The notes under the pieces are model-generated. The model made no database searches. It saw nothing but the letters and a program-made list of their open reading frames with translations, and was not told where the DNA came from. The translations under genes were made by a program, and so were the position numbers. A stretch of DNA of 39,746 nt. Source: Deltaproteobacteria bacterium HGW-Deltaproteobacteria-14 (GTDB lineage: Bacteria; Myxococcota_A; UBA9042; PHBI01). The stretch is taken from NCBI GenBank assembly GCA_002841945.1, contig PHBI01000040.1, positions 1-39,746 of the forward strand, written 5' to 3'. Numbering within the stretch: the first letter of the stretch is position 1; the number at the start of each line of letters is the position of its first letter. This document shows, piece after piece, positions 33,147 to 39,746 of this stretch.

Positions 33147-36100
33147 TCAGCCGGCCTCACGCACCTCGGAGCGTCCCGGGTGGCCACGGCGGAGGCTGGT
33201 CACCGGGCGCGAGAGCGGCCCGGGTGCGGCCAGATCCCCCGCGACGATGCGCGCGTTGTCCGGGCGCAGCAGCCAGGTGGTCCGCTCCTGCAGCGGCACC
33301 CGCGCGCTCGCGGTCTCGAGCGCCTCCTGCGCGTCGAGCAGGCTCTCCTCCGCGGCCACGGCGTCGCCTCCGACGAGCTGCACGCGAGCGAGCAGATACA
33401 GCAGCTGATGGACCGGCGGGCCGACGGCGTCCCAGCGCTCGCTCAGGTCGAGCGCCCCGTCCACGAAGTCGAACGCGGTCGCGACGTCGCCAGCGCCGAG
33501 CGCGGCGCGCGACGCCAGGGTCCAGCCGCGGACCGCCCAGCCCCGCAGGCGGTGCTTGGTCGCGTCGACGGCCAGGCGCCGGGCGAGCCCGACGAGGCGC
33601 TCGAAGGACGGGCCGCTGGCCAAGGCGAGGCGCGCCTCGAGCGCCGCGTAGCCCATCGCGACGCGGAGCTGACACGAGGCGCCGGCCGGGAGGTCTTCCT
33701 CGACGTCGGCGAGCAGGTCGATGGCGTCCGCTGGGTGACCGAGGAGGGACACCGCGCGCGCCTCGACGACGCGCGCCGACATCGCGGCCTCGCTGTCTCC
33801 GTCGCGAGCGGCCAGGGCCTGCGCGCGCTCGGCGTGGTCGAGGGCGGAGGGCCACGAGCCGCTCGCGAGGTGGCAGCGCGCCAACTCGAGCTCGATGCGC
33901 CCGCTGATGCGGCGCACGAGGTTGTCATCGACGATCGCGGTGGCGCGACCGAGGAGCTCGAGGGCGACGACGAGATCACCGTGCTCGCGGGCGTGCTCGG
34001 CGGCGAGAAGCGAGGCGAGCGCCTGATCGTTGAGGCCCCCGCTGCGCTCGGCCAGCGCCCGGTAGCTCGCGAGGGCGGCGTCGGCGCTCGTCATGCGCTG
34101 GGTCCCGACCATGAGCTCGGCGAGGAGCTGAGCCAGCTTCAGGGCGACCTGGGGGGAGACGACGAGGTCGGTGGCCTCCTCGACGAGCTGGATCGCCTCG
34201 TCGCTGCGCCCCTCCGCCCAGGCGATCTGCGCCATCGCCCAGGCGTAGAGGGCGGCGCCCTCGACATCAATGTCCGACGCGCCGGGGAGGGAGCGGCGCG
34301 CCTCGGCGCGGCGGGCGAGGATGGGCCAGTCGCGGCGCTCGACCTCTACCTCGAGGAGCGCGTCGAGCCCCTCCTTCATGATCTGAACGTTGCCCTGGGT
34401 GGCGCCCAGCTCGAAGAGCGAGGCTGCGGCGTCGGACCAGCGTTCGATGGCGCCGGTCATGCGACCGAGGCGCAGCGCGGTCCGCGTGACCTGGATGCGG
34501 AGGGCGTCGAGCTTCGCCTCGTCGACGCCGACGGAGTGCGCGTCGAGGAGGTTCACCGCGCGTGAGAAGTGCTCCTCGGCGGCGACGGCGTCCATGTGAT
34601 CGGCGGCGGTGTTGGCGGCGACCACCAGCCACGGGGCGGCCTGCAGCGGCTGCGAGGTCCGGAGCCACTCGCGGGCGCAGGCGGCGGCCTGCCCGGGGTA
34701 GCGCGGCGCGGCGGCGATCGACTGGGCCAGCTGCCGGTGCAGCTGGTGGCGTCGCGCGCGCGACAGCGCCCGGTAGTGTTCGCGGCTCCCGGCGGTGGGG
34801 CGCACGCCGAGAAGATCCCCCTCGTGGCGCACGAGGACCCCTTCGCCGACCAGGTCCGCGAGCTCCGGCTCAGCGAGCTGCAGGTAGCGGCTCACGACCT
34901 CTTCGGGGAAGGCGTGGATGAGGCACGCGAGGAGATCGGCGCGGGCGTTGCCGGCGGGCCGGCGCGCCTCGGGTGGGAGGGCGAAGCCCGGCCGCAACAC
35001 GTAGCCGTCGGACACCCGCGCGATCCGCCCCTGCCCGAACTCCTCGGCGAGCAGCGCGCGGAGGTGGTCCGGGCGGCGCTCGGAGCGCGCGAGGAGGAGG
35101 TCGACGCGGTCCGGCGGGACGACGCCTGGGCCGATCACGTCGTCGAGCCACGCGACGAGGTCCTCGCGCTGGATGTAGCGGGCGGGGACGCGGTGGGTGA
35201 AGCGGGCGCTGAGCAGGGCGTGGAAGGCGCGCGGCGCGACCGGCGCCTCGTCGGGGTCTATCGTGGCGATAACGCGCAGACGAGGGTTCGCCGCGCCGGT
35301 GAAGACGGTCGCGAGGAGCTCGAGGCTGACGCCGTCACAGCGCTGGAGGCCGTCGATGCTGATGACGGTGGCGTCGTGGAGGCGCGTCATCATCGTCGCG
35401 GCGCCGGCCAGCCCCGGCAGGTCGACCACCGGGCGACCGTTCGCGCGCTGCTCGCGCAGCCGTCGGAACAGGTCGAGGGCGCGCTCGAGGGCGCCGAGCG
35501 GCTGACTCGAGCCCTCGTCGAGGCGGATGCGGACGCTGCGCGCGCCGCCGACGGCGCCGCGGTCGGTGAGCTCCGCGAGCTGGCGCGCCCCGTCGAGCCC
35601 CGCGGGGCTGTCGATGACGAGGATGGCCGGGCGCTGGTCGCTGTCGTCGAAGTCGGCGCGGAGCCCGGAGTGCCACTCGCGAGCGGCGCGCTCGAGATCC
35701 GCGGAGGCGCTCAGGGTGTGGGCGTCGAGGCGCTGCCGGAAGCCCTCGGCGGTCTCGATGACCGGCTCGAGGCCGACGATCGCGCAGAAGCGCTCGATCA
35801 CCTCGGCGGCGCTGCTGGGGCGGTCATCGGGGTTGGGTGCGAGCAGGTCGTCGATGAGGGTCAGCAGCTCGGGCGGGCATTTCGGGTGGCGGATCGCCGG
35901 GTGGCGCCCGTAGGTGCGCGCCTCCCAGAGCGCCGTCGGGTCCTCCTGCGGCCACGGGCGGTGACCGGAGACGATCTCGTAGAGGAGCAGCCCGGTGGCG
36001 TAGAGGTCCTGCCGGACGTCGAAGGGGTCGCCGGCCATGAGCTCCGGGGCCGAGTACTCCGGCGTACCGATGAAGAGCTCCTCGGGCTCGGCGTCGAGCG

Positions 36101-36575
36101 GGATGGCGATGCCGTAGTCGATGAGGTGTGCGGCGGGCTTCCGGTCGCCGTGCATGTCCACCAGGATGTTGCTCGGCTTGAGGTCGCGGTGGAGATAGCC
36201 GAGGCTGTGCAGGTGGTCGAGGGCGCGGAGGGTCTCGAGGATCCAGGGCCAGGCGCGCTCGAGACGGTCGAGCCCGTGCATGGCGCGCGCGAGCGAGATG
36301 CCGCTCACGAAGTCCATCACAAAGTACGGGACCTCCCCCATGGGGTGGGCGCCGAAGCCGAAGTCGTGTACCCGAGGCACCGCCGGGTGCCGGAGGCGCC
36401 GCTGAAGCACGTACTCGCGCATGAAGTCGGCGGTGGCGTCCAGGAACTCGGGGAGCAGGAGCTTGAGGGCGACGACCCGCTCCGGTGCGGCGAGGTCACG
36501 CGCCAGAAAGACCTGGCCCATGCCCCCCTCTCCGAGGGTCCGCTCGATCTGATATCGTCCATCCCAGGCTTGCAG
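33147..36575 (-). CDS. Ser/Thr protein kinase fused to a degenerate ATPase and TPR solenoid
   Basis: About 1142 residues. Residues ~5-270 are a complete Hanks-type kinase: GEGGMGQVF, VALKLL, HRDLKPSNILV, DYG in place of DFG, and GTPEYSAPE. Residues ~310-600 resemble the STAND/AAA region of PknK- and MalT-like proteins, but the P-loop reads GLDGARQL where GxGKS/T is expected, and the Walker B segment (ATVISIDGLQRCD) lacks the usual DD, so nucleotide binding there is probably lost. The rest is a helical TPR-like solenoid. No membrane helix is seen, so it is cytosolic. Start: CTG 36575 has an AGGGAGA site and gives a normal kinase N-terminus. TTG 36695 or GTG 36665 would add ~30-40 Arg-rich residues spanning a 23-bp palindrome. 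Confidence 0.88.
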   Translation of the reverse strand: MQAWDGRYQIERTLGEGGMGQVFLARDLAAPERVVALKLLLPEFLDATADFMREYVLQRRLRHPAVPRVHDFGFGAHPMGEVPYFVMDFVSGISLARAMHGLDRLERAWPWILETLRALDHLHSLGYLHRDLKPSNILVDMHGDRKPAAHLIDYGIAIPLDAEPEELFIGTPEYSAPELMAGDPFDVRQDLYATGLLLYEIVSGHRPWPQEDPTALWEARTYGRHPAIRHPKCPPELLTLIDDLLAPNPDDRPSSAAEVIERFCAIVGLEPVIETAEGFRQRLDAHTLSASADLERAAREWHSGLRADFDDSDQRPAILVIDSPAGLDGARQLAELTDRGAVGGARSVRIRLDEGSSQPLGALERALDLFRRLREQRANGRPVVDLPGLAGAATMMTRLHDATVISIDGLQRCDGVSLELLATVFTGAANPRLRVIATIDPDEAPVAPRAFHALLSARFTHRVPARYIQREDLVAWLDDVIGPGVVPPDRVDLLLARSERRPDHLRALLAEEFGQGRIARVSDGYVLRPGFALPPEARRPAGNARADLLACLIHAFPEEVVSRYLQLAEPELADLVGEGVLVRHEGDLLGVRPTAGSREHYRALSRARRHQLHRQLAQSIAAAPRYPGQAAACAREWLRTSQPLQAAPWLVVAANTAADHMDAVAAEEHFSRAVNLLDAHSVGVDEAKLDALRIQVTRTALRLGRMTGAIERWSDAAASLFELGATQGNVQIMKEGLDALLEVEVERRDWPILARRAEARRSLPGASDIDVEGAALYAWAMAQIAWAEGRSDEAIQLVEEATDLVVSPQVALKLAQLLAELMVGTQRMTSADAALASYRALAERSGGLNDQALASLLAAEHAREHGDLVVALELLGRATAIVDDNLVRRISGRIELELARCHLASGSWPSALDHAERAQALAARDGDSEAAMSARVVEARAVSLLGHPADAIDLLADVEEDLPAGASCQLRVAMGYAALEARLALASGPSFERLVGLARRLAVDATKHRLRGWAVRGWTLASRAALGAGDVATAFDFVDGALDLSERWDAVGPPVHQLLYLLARVQLVGGDAVAAEESLLDAQEALETASARVPLQERTTWLLRPDNARIVAGDLAAPGPLSRPVTSLRRGHPGRSEVREAG

Positions 36576-36621
36576 CGGTCGTCTCCCTGAGCGGCGGGTC
36601 AGGCGATACGTGCGACGTCTA

Positions 36622-36644
36622 CGAGCGCGACCAGGTCGCGCTCG
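36622..36644. promoter_or_regulatory. 23-bp perfect palindrome in the kinase leader
   Basis: CGAGCGCGACC-A-GGTCGCGCTCG has perfect 11-bp arms around one base. It lies 46 bp upstream of the CTG 36575 start and about 180 bp from the divergent STAS-like gene. It suits a dimeric operator or a leader hairpin, and argues that this DNA is not coding. Confidence 0.5.
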
Positions 36645-36823
36645 CGTCGGGCGAGCCAGTCCCACCCGCGACAACGATGCCAACGTTATCGGCAACGGCT
36701 CGCGCGGACTTGACCACGATCGTCATCAGCGGGTGACGCTTTGCGACGGCCGCCGCGCGCTGGCTTGACACGGTGGACCCACCGGGATTGCCTGGGGACC
36801 CTCGACGACATGGAGCGTGCGCG

Positions 36824-37270
36824 ATGGCAGGCGGGCCCGACCTGGACGATCCGAAGTGGACCCTCACGAGGACGTGGGAGGAGCCGGGGCAGTCGCTCGC
36901 CATCGCGGTCGACGGCGAGCTCCGCGTCGCCGTGCATCTCCGCGGAAGAGGATCGATGGCGGGCGCCCAGGCCCTCGTCGACGTCATGGAGGGGATCCGC
37001 GACGCGGTCGGGCGCGACAAGGTGTTCACCGCCGTCGTCGACCTGCGCGAGCTCGACGGCTCCCCGCTCCGCGCCCAGTTCCTGCTCGGCAAGTGGCTGT
37101 TCATGCGCAAGGCGCAGCTCGAGCGCGTCGCGGTCTTCGGCGGGCGCCCCTTCGAGATGCGGCTCGCCCGCGCGGTCATGAAGATCGCCATGATGCGCAA
37201 CGCCGGCTTCTTCGACTCGCGCCACGAGGCGATCGACTGGATGGGGTGGCCGCGCGACTTCTATTACTGA
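36824..37270 (+). CDS. Small STAS/SpoIIAA-like protein
   Basis: The 148-residue cytosolic protein starts at ATG 36824 with GGAG 8 nt upstream. Its alternating beta/alpha pattern (LAIAVDGELRVAVHLRG, then KVFTAVVDLRELDGSPL, then ERVAVFGGRPFEMRLARAVM, ending HEAIDWMGWPRDFYY) resembles the STAS/SpoIIAA-like fold used in anti-anti-sigma and lipid-binding contexts. No phosphorylatable Ser/Thr at the usual place is obvious, so a canonical antagonist role is doubtful. It is divergent from the giant kinase, and a regulatory link is a guess. A perfect TTGACA at 36765-36770 lies upstream, but its -10 is poor. A weak CCCCTGT/ACAGGGG stem (37289-37322) follows the stop. Confidence 0.75.
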   Translation: MAGGPDLDDPKWTLTRTWEEPGQSLAIAVDGELRVAVHLRGRGSMAGAQALVDVMEGIRDAVGRDKVFTAVVDLRELDGSPLRAQFLLGKWLFMRKAQLERVAVFGGRPFEMRLARAVMKIAMMRNAGFFDSRHEAIDWMGWPRDFYY

Positions 37271-37417
37271 GGCGCGCGCAGGGCCCACCCCCTGTAGGAC
37301 GGCGCACCGGGCCCGACAGGGGCTTCGCTGGTGCCGAGGTCGCGGCTGCGCCGGCCCGCCCGAGCACACTCTGATGGTGTTTGGCGTTGTGCCGGCGGCC
37401 GCGCTAACGTGCCGCCG

Positions 37418-38743
37418 ATGCCGCTCACGACGCCACACGTCGCCGCGCTCCTCGTCGCGATCGCGATCTCTTCCTGCCAGGCCGGGGAGGCACCGGACGC
37501 CCCAGACTGCGCCGCCCCAGGTGACGCCGACGCGACCACCGCCGACGGCGCCCCGGTGCCCGTCTATGAGGGCTTCGGCCTGCCCGTCATCGCCATCTGC
37601 GCCGATCCCGGCGCCCTCACGGCCCTCGACGCCCGCACCGCGGAGCCGGACGCGCTCGAGATCGAGGTCGCCGTCGACTTCGACGGGGTCCACTACGAAG
37701 ACGTCGAGATGGAGCTCCACGGCGGCTTCGCCCGCACCGTCGCGAAGAAGAGCTACCGCCTCGAGTTCGAGGGCGACGGGCTGCCGTTCCCCTTCGACGG
37801 CGAGGCCGACCCCGACGAACAGCGCCACCTCGTCCTGCAGGCGAGCTGGATCGATCCCACCTGGCTCCGCAACGACCTCACCTTCGCGTCCATCCGCGCG
37901 CTGGGCGGCCTCGCGCCGCGCACCGGCCACGCGGTCGTCTACCTCAACGGCGTGCGCCACGGCCTCTATCAGGTCATCGAGCGCGTCGACCGGCGCTTCC
38001 TCGAACACCACGAGCTCGACGAGGACGCCAACCTCTACAAGGCCGTGGACCACCGCGCGAACTGGGCGGCCAAGCCCCATCCCATCGACGGCTTCGAGCA
38101 CAAGATCAATGAGGACAACCCGACCTCGGATCTCGGCCCGTTCCTCGACGCCCTGACGTCCACGCCAGCAGACGCCGCGAGCTTCGCCGCGGGGGTCGAG
38201 CCCGTCCTGCACCTCGACGATTGGTTCACCTACCAGCTCGTCCACAGCTACGCGCTCAACCAGGACGCGTTCACGAAGAACTACTACCTCTACCACGACC
38301 TCGACGCCCCGCCGGGCGCGCCCGCCGCGCGGTTCCGCGTCATCAGCTGGGACGCCGACGCCACCTGGGGCCAGGACTGGGACGGCGGCGCCATCCCGGT
38401 GGACAGCTGGCCAGGCCGCGGCCTCGGGGTCGGGGTGAACGAGTGGCACGGTCGAGACAGCTTCTCACCGCGCATCCTGGGCATCGAGGCGTATCGCGAG
38501 CGCTACCTCGAGCGCGCGCTCGCCGCCCTCGACGGGCCGATCGCCGACGCCGTCCTCGACGCCCGCGCGAGCGCACGCGGCGCCGCGATCGCCGACGCCG
38601 CCCGCGACGACCTCGCCCGCTGGCAGCCCGAGCGCGACTTCGACCAGGAGCTGGCGCGCCTGCGCGAGGCGGTCGCCACCCGTCACGCCGCCCTGCGCGC
38701 GCGCATCGAGGCCCTCGAGGATGACGACGAGGATCCGCGCTGA
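37418..38743 (+). CDS. CotH kinase family lipoprotein
   Basis: The 441-residue protein is best started at ATG 37418, giving a lipoprotein signal (HVAALLVAIAISSC). A longer frame from 37331 adds Arg-rich sequence. Conserved CotH features follow in order: MELHGGFARTVAKKSYRLEF, SWIDPTWLRNDL, VVYLNGVRHGLYQVIERVD, DANLYKA and VISWDADATWGQDWDG with its acidic metal-binding cluster. The CotH family includes atypical secreted protein kinases (Bacillus spore coat CotH) and many uncharacterised bacterial surface proteins. Surface protein phosphorylation is possible, but the substrate is unknown. The C-terminus is a charged helix ending in EDDDEDPR. It converges on the TetR gene, with only 42 bp between stops. 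Confidence 0.9.
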   Translation: MPLTTPHVAALLVAIAISSCQAGEAPDAPDCAAPGDADATTADGAPVPVYEGFGLPVIAICADPGALTALDARTAEPDALEIEVAVDFDGVHYEDVEMELHGGFARTVAKKSYRLEFEGDGLPFPFDGEADPDEQRHLVLQASWIDPTWLRNDLTFASIRALGGLAPRTGHAVVYLNGVRHGLYQVIERVDRRFLEHHELDEDANLYKAVDHRANWAAKPHPIDGFEHKINEDNPTSDLGPFLDALTSTPADAASFAAGVEPVLHLDDWFTYQLVHSYALNQDAFTKNYYLYHDLDAPPGAPAARFRVISWDADATWGQDWDGGAIPVDSWPGRGLGVGVNEWHGRDSFSPRILGIEAYRERYLERALAALDGPIADAVLDARASARGAAIADAARDDLARWQPERDFDQELARLREAVATRHAALRARIEALEDDDEDPR

Positions 38744-38785
38744 AGGCTTGCCGCAACGCAATATCCTTCACCGCAACCTGGCGAT

Positions 38786-39388
38786 TCAAAAAGCGCTTTC
38801 AGCGTCTCGTGCTGCATCAAGCCCCTCGACCAGAGCCGAGACGGCGGTGTCCCAACGGTGGAAGTGGGCGTCCTCGAGGGCCTCGCCGCGGCTGTGAAAG
38901 AGCAGCGTCGCCGCCTCGAGATCCTGGAGCAGCACGGCGACCTCCTCGAGGTCGAGGTCGCGGCGCAGGCGGCCGCTCCGCGCCCCACGCCGGAGCAGCT
39001 CCAGGACGTTCGCCCGGGCGCGCCGCCGCAGCGCCTCGATGGGGTCCTCCCAGCCGGGCAGCGCCGCGGCGACCTGGCCGGTCAGCAGCGCCGCCACGAG
39101 GGGGTGGTCTGCGGCGCTCGCGACCTCATCGGTGAGCAGCGCGCCGAGCAGCGGCCCCAGGTCGGTCTCCGCGGACGCGGGGAGGTGGTTCGCGGCGAGC
39201 CAGACCTCGAGCGCGAGCGCGACCGCGCGCTCGTACAGCTCCTCTTTGGAGCTCACCGCCAGGTAGATGGTCCCCTTGGCGACCCCGGCGACCCGGGCGA
39301 TCTCGTCGATCGGCGCCTTCTTGAAGCCCCGGCGCGCGAAGACCTGGCCTGCGGCGTAGAGGATGTTGGCTCGCTTGTCCGGCTCCAT
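38786..39388 (-). CDS. TetR/AcrR family transcriptional regulator
   Basis: The 200-residue protein starts at ATG 39388. The helix-turn-helix is clear: ILYAAGQVFARRGFKKAPI, EIARVAGVAKGTIYLAV and SKEELYERAVALALE. The C-terminal ~130 residues are a helical sensor domain (LVAALLTGQVAAALPGWEDP). It is divergent from the sigma-54-promoter gene at 39618. Repeated GCCGTGTC and GTGTC-N6-GACAC elements lie between the two, as expected for TetR-type operators, so autoregulation or control of the neighbour is plausible. The ligand is unknown. Confidence 0.93.
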   Translation of the reverse strand: MEPDKRANILYAAGQVFARRGFKKAPIDEIARVAGVAKGTIYLAVSSKEELYERAVALALEVWLAANHLPASAETDLGPLLGALLTDEVASAADHPLVAALLTGQVAAALPGWEDPIEALRRRARANVLELLRRGARSGRLRRDLDLEEVAVLLQDLEAATLLFHSRGEALEDAHFHRWDTAVSALVEGLDAARDAESAF

Positions 39389-39412
39389 GCCCGCATCCTC
39401 GCCGAGGTGCGC

Positions 39413-39470
39413 GCCGTGTCAACGTGCCGCCGTGTCCCGCTGGGTGCCCGGAACGTGTCTCCGATGACAC
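39413..39470. promoter_or_regulatory. Cluster of GTGTC direct and inverted repeats
   Basis: GCCGTGTC occurs at 39413-39420 and 39429-39436 (16-bp spacing). GTGTC-TCCGAT-GACAC is an inverted pair at 39455-39470, and AACGTG occurs at 39421 and 39452. The cluster begins 25 bp upstream of the TetR start and ends 74 bp upstream of a sigma-54 -24 element. It could serve TetR binding, an enhancer-binding protein, or both. Confidence 0.45.
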
Positions 39471-39543
39471 AGCGAAGCCGGCAGAGGCGCGCCGCCCCCG
39501 TTCCACGCCTTTAAATTCAGCCAGATACGGGAACCCACCGGGG

Positions 39544-39558
39544 TGGCACGTGACTTGC
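39544..39558 (+). promoter_or_regulatory. Consensus sigma-54 promoter
   Basis: TGGCAC-GTGAC-TTGC matches the -24/-12 consensus exactly, with GG (39545-39546) and GC (39557-39558) separated by 10 bp. Transcription would start near 39570, about 48 nt before ATG 39618. Expression would require an RpoN holoenzyme and an enhancer-binding activator. Confidence 0.75.
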
Positions 39559-39617
39559 GTTAGAGCCCGGCGCGGCGACTGACGCCGCCCCCCGCCCCGG
39601 CCCCAGGAGCTCGTTCC

Positions 39618-39746
39618 ATGCAGTCCACGCGCACCAGCAACACCCGGATCATCGCCCTCATCATCGGCGCCGTCGCCCTCCTCTTCGGGGGCGTCGTCGG
39701 CCTCGCGCTCGCCGGTGGGGGCGAGCGCACCACCAAGCCCACCCCC
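39618..39746 (+). CDS. N-terminus of an exported or membrane protein, truncated by window edge
   Basis: ATG 39618 follows AGGAG by 9 nt. The 43 visible codons encode a short polar lead (MQSTRTSNT), a hydrophobic segment (RIIALIIGAVALLFGGVVGL) and then the polar GGERTTKPTP. This is a signal anchor or uncleaved signal peptide with a Pro/Thr linker after it. It lies directly behind the sigma-54 promoter. The family cannot be told from this fragment. Confidence 0.7.
   Translation, partial: MQSTRTSNTRIIALIIGAVALLFGGVVGLALAGGGERTTKPTP

Noticed and set aside
34569..36590. 673-codon plus-strand open frame
   Set aside because: Shadow of the giant kinase gene on the opposite strand.

Overview
The window looks like chromosomal DNA of a high-GC, soil or aquatic member of the Myxococcota (former Deltaproteobacteria). 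The evidence is a C-terminal MYXO-CTERM-type sorting tail on a giant secreted protein, several very large cysteine-rich lipoproteins, a Ser/Thr kinase fused to a signalling ATPase/TPR architecture, many GTG starts and a textbook sigma-54 promoter. I cannot place it below phylum. I see no rRNA, tRNA, CRISPR array, insertion sequence or integrated phage.

Layout. (1) 1-8436: two divergent giant exported proteins, a DUF11/Cys-rich lipoprotein that runs off the left edge and a thrombospondin-type-3 repeat MYXO-CTERM protein, separated by a 572-bp promoter region. (2) 8451-11153: a PLP decarboxylase behind a potentially structured leader, convergently overlapped by a small YfiM-like membrane protein that follows a GNAT acetyltransferase. 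(3) 11215-14647: a translationally coupled three-lipoprotein operon of a parallel beta-helix protein, an SO2930-type diheme cytochrome and a MauG/CcpA-type diheme peroxidase homologue. (4) 14795-17962: a 1055-residue lipoprotein with tandem Cys-rich modules and a C-terminal HEXXH metallopeptidase domain. (5) 18204-24858: TetR regulator, 1142-residue polytopic membrane protein, cardiolipin synthase and TerB-like protein, all on one strand.

(6) 24964-28349: a fatty-acid beta-oxidation pair (thiolase and FadB/FadJ-type fusion) with a perfect palindrome just ahead of the thiolase start. (7) 28416-29531: polytopic membrane protein of unknown role, followed by a 421-bp convergent spacer carrying a 9-bp-periodic inverted repeat. 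(8) 29953-33104: Sel1-repeat protein, divergently a contractile-injection tail-tube homologue with an unusual N-terminal hydrophobic extension, then ApaH. (9) 33147-37270: giant kinase whose ATPase-like region has lost its P-loop, with a 23-bp perfect palindrome in its leader, divergent from a small STAS/SpoIIAA-like protein. (10) 37418-39746: CotH-family lipoprotein, a TetR regulator, and the first codons of a membrane protein behind a consensus sigma-54 promoter.

How the genes work together: most loci concern the cell envelope and secretion (at least six lipoproteins or sorted proteins, a phospholipid synthase and several membrane proteins). Metabolism is represented by fatty-acid oxidation, an amino-acid decarboxylase and Ap4A hydrolysis. 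The most promising candidates for something undescribed are the membrane-anchored orphan tail-tube protein, the beta-helix plus two diheme-cytochrome lipoprotein operon, and the giant-membrane-protein/cardiolipin-synthase/TerB cluster.
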